DNA of 53,007 bases from positions 1 through 53,007 of the forward strand of contig CAXTHM010000019.1 in the NCBI GenBank assembly GCA_964244115.1, given 5' to 3'. The notes under the pieces are model-generated. The model was not told where the DNA came from. It saw nothing but the letters and a program-made list of their open reading frames with translations, and did not search any database. Shown here piece after piece: positions 49,904 through 53,007 of the stretch. This DNA comes from CADCWK01 sp964244115. Lineage in GTDB: Bacteria > Chloroflexota > Chloroflexia > Thermomicrobiales > UBA6265. Position 1 is the first letter of the stretch. Each line of letters begins with the position of its first letter. Both the position numbers and the translations under genes were made by a program.

Positions 49904-50563
49904 TTACTGGACCGTGACGCCTAGACCGACCGGGCAACTGACACCCGTGCCTTCGAGCCCGCAGTAGCCGTTCGGGACCTTATAGAGGTACTGCTGGTGG
50001 TAGTCCTCGGCGTAGTAGAACGGCCCGGCAGGCGCGACTTCGGTCGTGATGGACGAATGGCCGCTGGCCCGGAGGCGCTCATCGTAGGCCCCGAGGACGC
50101 GGTCGGCCGTCTCACGCTGGGCATCGCTCGTCGTATAGATCCCGGAGCGGTACTGGGTGCCGCTATCGTTGCCCTGCCGCATCCCCTGGGTGGGGTTGTG
50201 CTCCTCGAAGAACACCTTGAGCAGGTCGGCATAGCTCACCCGCTTCGGGTCGAAGACGACCAGGACGGCCTCGGCATGGCCGGTCCGGCCGGAGCAGGTC
50301 TCCTCATACGTCGGGTTGGGAGTGAAGCCGCCGGTATAGCCGACGGCGGTCGTGATCACGCCGGGCGTCTGCCAGAAGATCCGCTCGGCCCCCCAGAAGC
50401 AGCCGAGGGCGAAGACCGCGCTCTCACTGCCCTCGGGAAACGGCGGCTGGATCGGCTGGCCGTTGACGGCGTGGCGGGTCGGGACCGTGAAGGGGGGCTT
50501 GTCGCGACCGGGAAGCGCATTGTCCGGGGCGACCATCGTGGCCTTGGCTCTGGTGAAGAACAT
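49904..50563 (-). CDS. msrA: Peptide methionine (S)-S-oxide reductase
   Basis: Reduces the S epimer of methionine sulfoxide. The 219-residue product has the catalytic motif GCFWGAE with C55, YTGGFTPNPTYEETCSGRTGHAEAV (read as YTGG, PTYEE, TGHAEAV), and the DYHQQYL family block, with recycling cysteines toward the C-terminus (GYCGLEGTGVSCP). About 45 residues precede the usual start of the domain, which is long for an MsrA but has no clear signal peptide. GGAGGAAA stands before ATG 50563. A TATACT hexamer on the minus strand (50617-50622) may be the -10 element, with no good -35 box. Confidence 0.95.
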   Translation of the reverse strand: MFFTRAKATMVAPDNALPGRDKPPFTVPTRHAVNGQPIQPPFPEGSESAVFALGCFWGAERIFWQTPGVITTAVGYTGGFTPNPTYEETCSGRTGHAEAVLVVFDPKRVSYADLLKVFFEEHNPTQGMRQGNDSGTQYRSGIYTTSDAQRETADRVLGAYDERLRASGHSSITTEVAPAGPFYYAEDYHQQYLYKVPNGYCGLEGTGVSCPVGLGVTVQ

Positions 50564-50726
50564 GGGTGGGTTTCCTCCAGCGATGCAGTCGTCGAGGCCG
50601 GCATCGGTTACCCATAAGTATAGTCGCTTACACCGAATCAGTCGCCTTTTCGGATACGCCACGACGGCTGACGGAGTCCTGACGACGGAACGCAGATCCC
50701 GTTCCGTCCGCCTTGAAACGTCGAAG

Positions 50727-50759
50727 GCCCCGACGCACACGATCTGCGTGCGTCGGGGC
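50727..50759 (-). terminator. Terminator of recA
   Basis: GCCCCGACGCAC (50727-50738) and GTGCGTCGGGGC (50748-50759) form a 12-bp stem with a 9-nt loop, 52 nt beyond the recA stop. The T-tract is weak. Confidence 0.68.
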
Positions 50760-50811
50760 AGCTTTCAAGAAACGGCTCTGCGACCGAAGTCATTATCTGT
50801 CGGCGGACGCG

Positions 50812-51972
<1,161 letters not shown>

Positions 51973-52059
51973 GTTCGCTTGCCTCCGTCACCGGTCGATC
52001 CCGACCGATCCTGCCCTGAACTGATCCGTCAGCGATGTCTGCTGGACGCCGATCGGAAG

Positions 52060-52075
52060 TAGAAAATGTGTTCTA
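52060..52075. promoter_or_regulatory. Predicted LexA (SOS) box of recA
   Basis: On the minus strand the site reads TAGAAC-ACAT-TTTCTA. This differs at one position from AGAAC-N4-GTTCT, the Gram-positive-like LexA site. It lies 12 bp downstream of the -10 hexamer, at about +6 to +21. Confidence 0.65.
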
Positions 52076-52086
52076 ATCGTTGACCT

Positions 52087-52115
52087 ATTCTACGGCAGAT
52101 GCCGTGTTACGTCAA
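52087..52115 (-). promoter_or_regulatory. Sigma-A promoter of recA
   Basis: On the minus strand: -35 TTGACG (52115-52110), a 17-nt spacer, -10 TAGAAT (52092-52087). The leader to ATG 51972 is about 110 nt. Confidence 0.78.
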
Positions 52116-52201
52116 TGATCTGGCGAGACCGGGACCGGGGTGATCGGGACCGGCGGTCGCTCCCGAACCTCGCCGAACCGGACCTTCGGCGCGAGAACGG
52201 A

Positions 52202-52234
52202 ACAGGCCGGCGGGCATGATGCCAGCCGGCCTGT
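52202..52234 (-). terminator. Terminator of the discoidin-like gene
   Basis: ACAGGCCGGC (52202-52211) pairs with GCCGGCCTGT (52225-52234); an inner GGCAT/ATGCC pairing extends the stem. It lies about 150 nt after the stop at 52388 and upstream of the recA promoter, with nothing else recognisable in 52116-52387. Confidence 0.6.
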
Positions 52235-52387
52235 CTGTCAGGTCCCAGAGACGATCGCGACCTGTCGGGGAGACGAGTGTCTTCCGTCGCAGGACACCGC
52301 CGGCGCCAAGGCCGCTTCAGCGCACGAGCCGGGGCAGGGCCGGACGTTGGGATGCTCGACGACCTGAGCGCCTCCAGTGGCCTGTGC

Positions 52388-53007
52388 CTAGATGCTAGGC
52401 AGCGGCAGCACTTCGATCTCGGCGAGACCACCGACGACAGTCAGTTGCTCGACATTCGGGAACAGGAAGCGGATGTACTGGGTGTCGATCCCCAGTTGAA
52501 CCTCCTGCCACTCACCGGCGATGGCGTTGTAGGTGTCCGGCCAGGCGACCGTCGTCCACGTCTCACCATCGAGCGAGACTTGCACTTCGGCGCCGTGCGC
52601 GTACGTCGTCTCAGTCCACTGCCAGCGCACGCCCCCGACCGTCTGGACAAAGCCCAGGTCGATCTCGAGGGCGAGATCCTCGGGCTCGGCGGTCGGCTCG
52701 GTGACGACTTCGGCCGGGACGTCAGTCGAGATCGCTCCCGTACCGTCGGTGCCGTCGACAGGCACGTCGCCGCTCTCGTCGACCGGGACCTCTGCCGCAG
52801 GCTCGGACACGACCGGGGCTGGGACGTCCATGTACCAGGTCGTCAACGGGTCGCCATCGGCGGCGTACCAGGCCGTACCGGTGAAGAAGGTGTCACTGAC
52901 CGCCGCCGGAGCGATCGTCGGCTGCTCGGTCGGGACCAGCGTTGGCTCTTCGGTCGGGATCTCGGTCGGAACCTCCGTCGGGATCTCGGTCGGAACCTCC
53001 GTCGGGA
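52388..53007 (-). CDS. Secreted/surface protein with PTE-repeat linker and discoidin-like domain (partial)
   Basis: The 3' part of a gene that continues past the window edge, at least 206 codons. The visible N-terminal part is a tandem PTEVPTEI repeat (24-nt DNA period) followed by EEPTLVPTEQPTIAP, a typical extracellular linker. It is followed by a segment starting AVSDTFFTGTAWYAADGDPLTTWYMD, which has the W..DGdp.T.W pattern of F5/8-type C (discoidin/CBM32) domains, interrupted by a Pro/Glu/Val-rich insertion of about 50 residues and resuming with LALEIDLGFVQTVGGVRWQW and WTTVAWPDTYNAIAGEWQEVQL. The domain ends RFLFPNVEQLTVVGGLAEIEVLP. It probably binds carbohydrate or a cell-wall polymer; what it is attached to is outside the window. 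Confidence 0.8.
   Translation of the reverse strand, partial: PTEVPTEIPTEVPTEIPTEEPTLVPTEQPTIAPAAVSDTFFTGTAWYAADGDPLTTWYMDVPAPVVSEPAAEVPVDESGDVPVDGTDGTGAISTDVPAEVVTEPTAEPEDLALEIDLGFVQTVGGVRWQWTETTYAHGAEVQVSLDGETWTTVAWPDTYNAIAGEWQEVQLGIDTQYIRFLFPNVEQLTVVGGLAEIEVLPLPSI

Noticed and set aside
50617..50622. TATACT hexamer as the msrA promoter
   Set aside because: It is a good -10 match, but there is no acceptable -35 hexamer at 16-18 nt, so I mention it only within the msrA entry.

Overview
This is a GC-rich stretch of bacterial chromosome with about 40 protein-coding genes. Chloroflexota is the best fit, possibly class Thermomicrobia. The reasons are the compact GC-rich codon use, the dksA/traR-lspA-rluD gene order, a short SigA-type sigma factor, Tat-exported sugar-binding and cyclase-type proteins, secreted proteins with Thr-Pro-rich linkers, and interspersed palindromes ending in CGCCCCTACG. 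The taxonomic call is inference; no rRNA gene is present. One run of ten Ns (27800-27809) shows this is a scaffolded assembly.

Layout. 1-4930: a short-chain dehydrogenase, a 23S rRNA uracil methyltransferase and an LLM flavin-type oxidoreductase, separated by gaps carrying dispersed palindromic repeats. 4930-8783: an ABC exporter, adenine phosphoribosyltransferase and a DUF4870 membrane protein. 8949-13253: an envelope/isoprenoid group with a UbiA-family enzyme resembling decaprenyl-phosphate phosphoribosyltransferase, a membrane-anchored DUF4015 glycosidase-like protein and a divergent polyprenyl diphosphate synthase with a strong promoter. 13341-18736 (minus): a six-gene operon-like run, zinc-less DksA-like protein > LspA > RluD > glycerate kinase > nucleoside hydrolase > secreted protein, with ATGA/GTGA overlaps in the middle and a shared terminator at the end. 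18926-25662: MurG, a divergent ADP-ribosylglycohydrolase homologue, citrate synthase, a small PH-like protein and an S9 peptidase. 25899-32484: accessory material, with an orphan membrane protein in locally lower GC, an XRE-STAND-TPR regulator broken by the assembly gap, a serine hydrolase with an NAD-dependent epimerase, and a cyclase-family pseudogene. 32590-41268: housekeeping genes iscA/erpA-like, sigA, a YciI-like protein, mutS, pepF and a Uma2 protein. 41320-48700 (minus): a sugar-uptake locus with a Tat-type binding protein, two permeases, a FadR-family GntR regulator, a decayed enolase-superfamily gene and a GH13 enzyme. 49461-53007 (minus): msrB/msrA, recA with an SOS-type operator, and the 3' part of a discoidin-like secreted protein.

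How the genes work together. In the sugar locus the imported substrate is presumably hydrolysed by the GH13 enzyme under the GntR regulator, which I suggest binds the TGGT-N3-ACCA site at 48682-48694. MsrA and MsrB repair the two methionine sulfoxide epimers. recA has a TTGACG-17-TAGAAT promoter followed by a near-perfect LexA-type palindrome. Many genes end in perfect 11-16 bp GC-rich stems, often shared by convergent genes.

I found no CRISPR array, tRNA or rRNA gene, complete insertion sequence or phage module, and nothing I can defend as a wholly new biological system. The best leads are the dispersed palindromic repeat family, the cysteine-less DksA-like protein, the ADP-ribosylglycohydrolase homologue with altered metal-site motifs, the UbiA/polyprenyl/DUF4015 envelope group and the predicted GntR operator.
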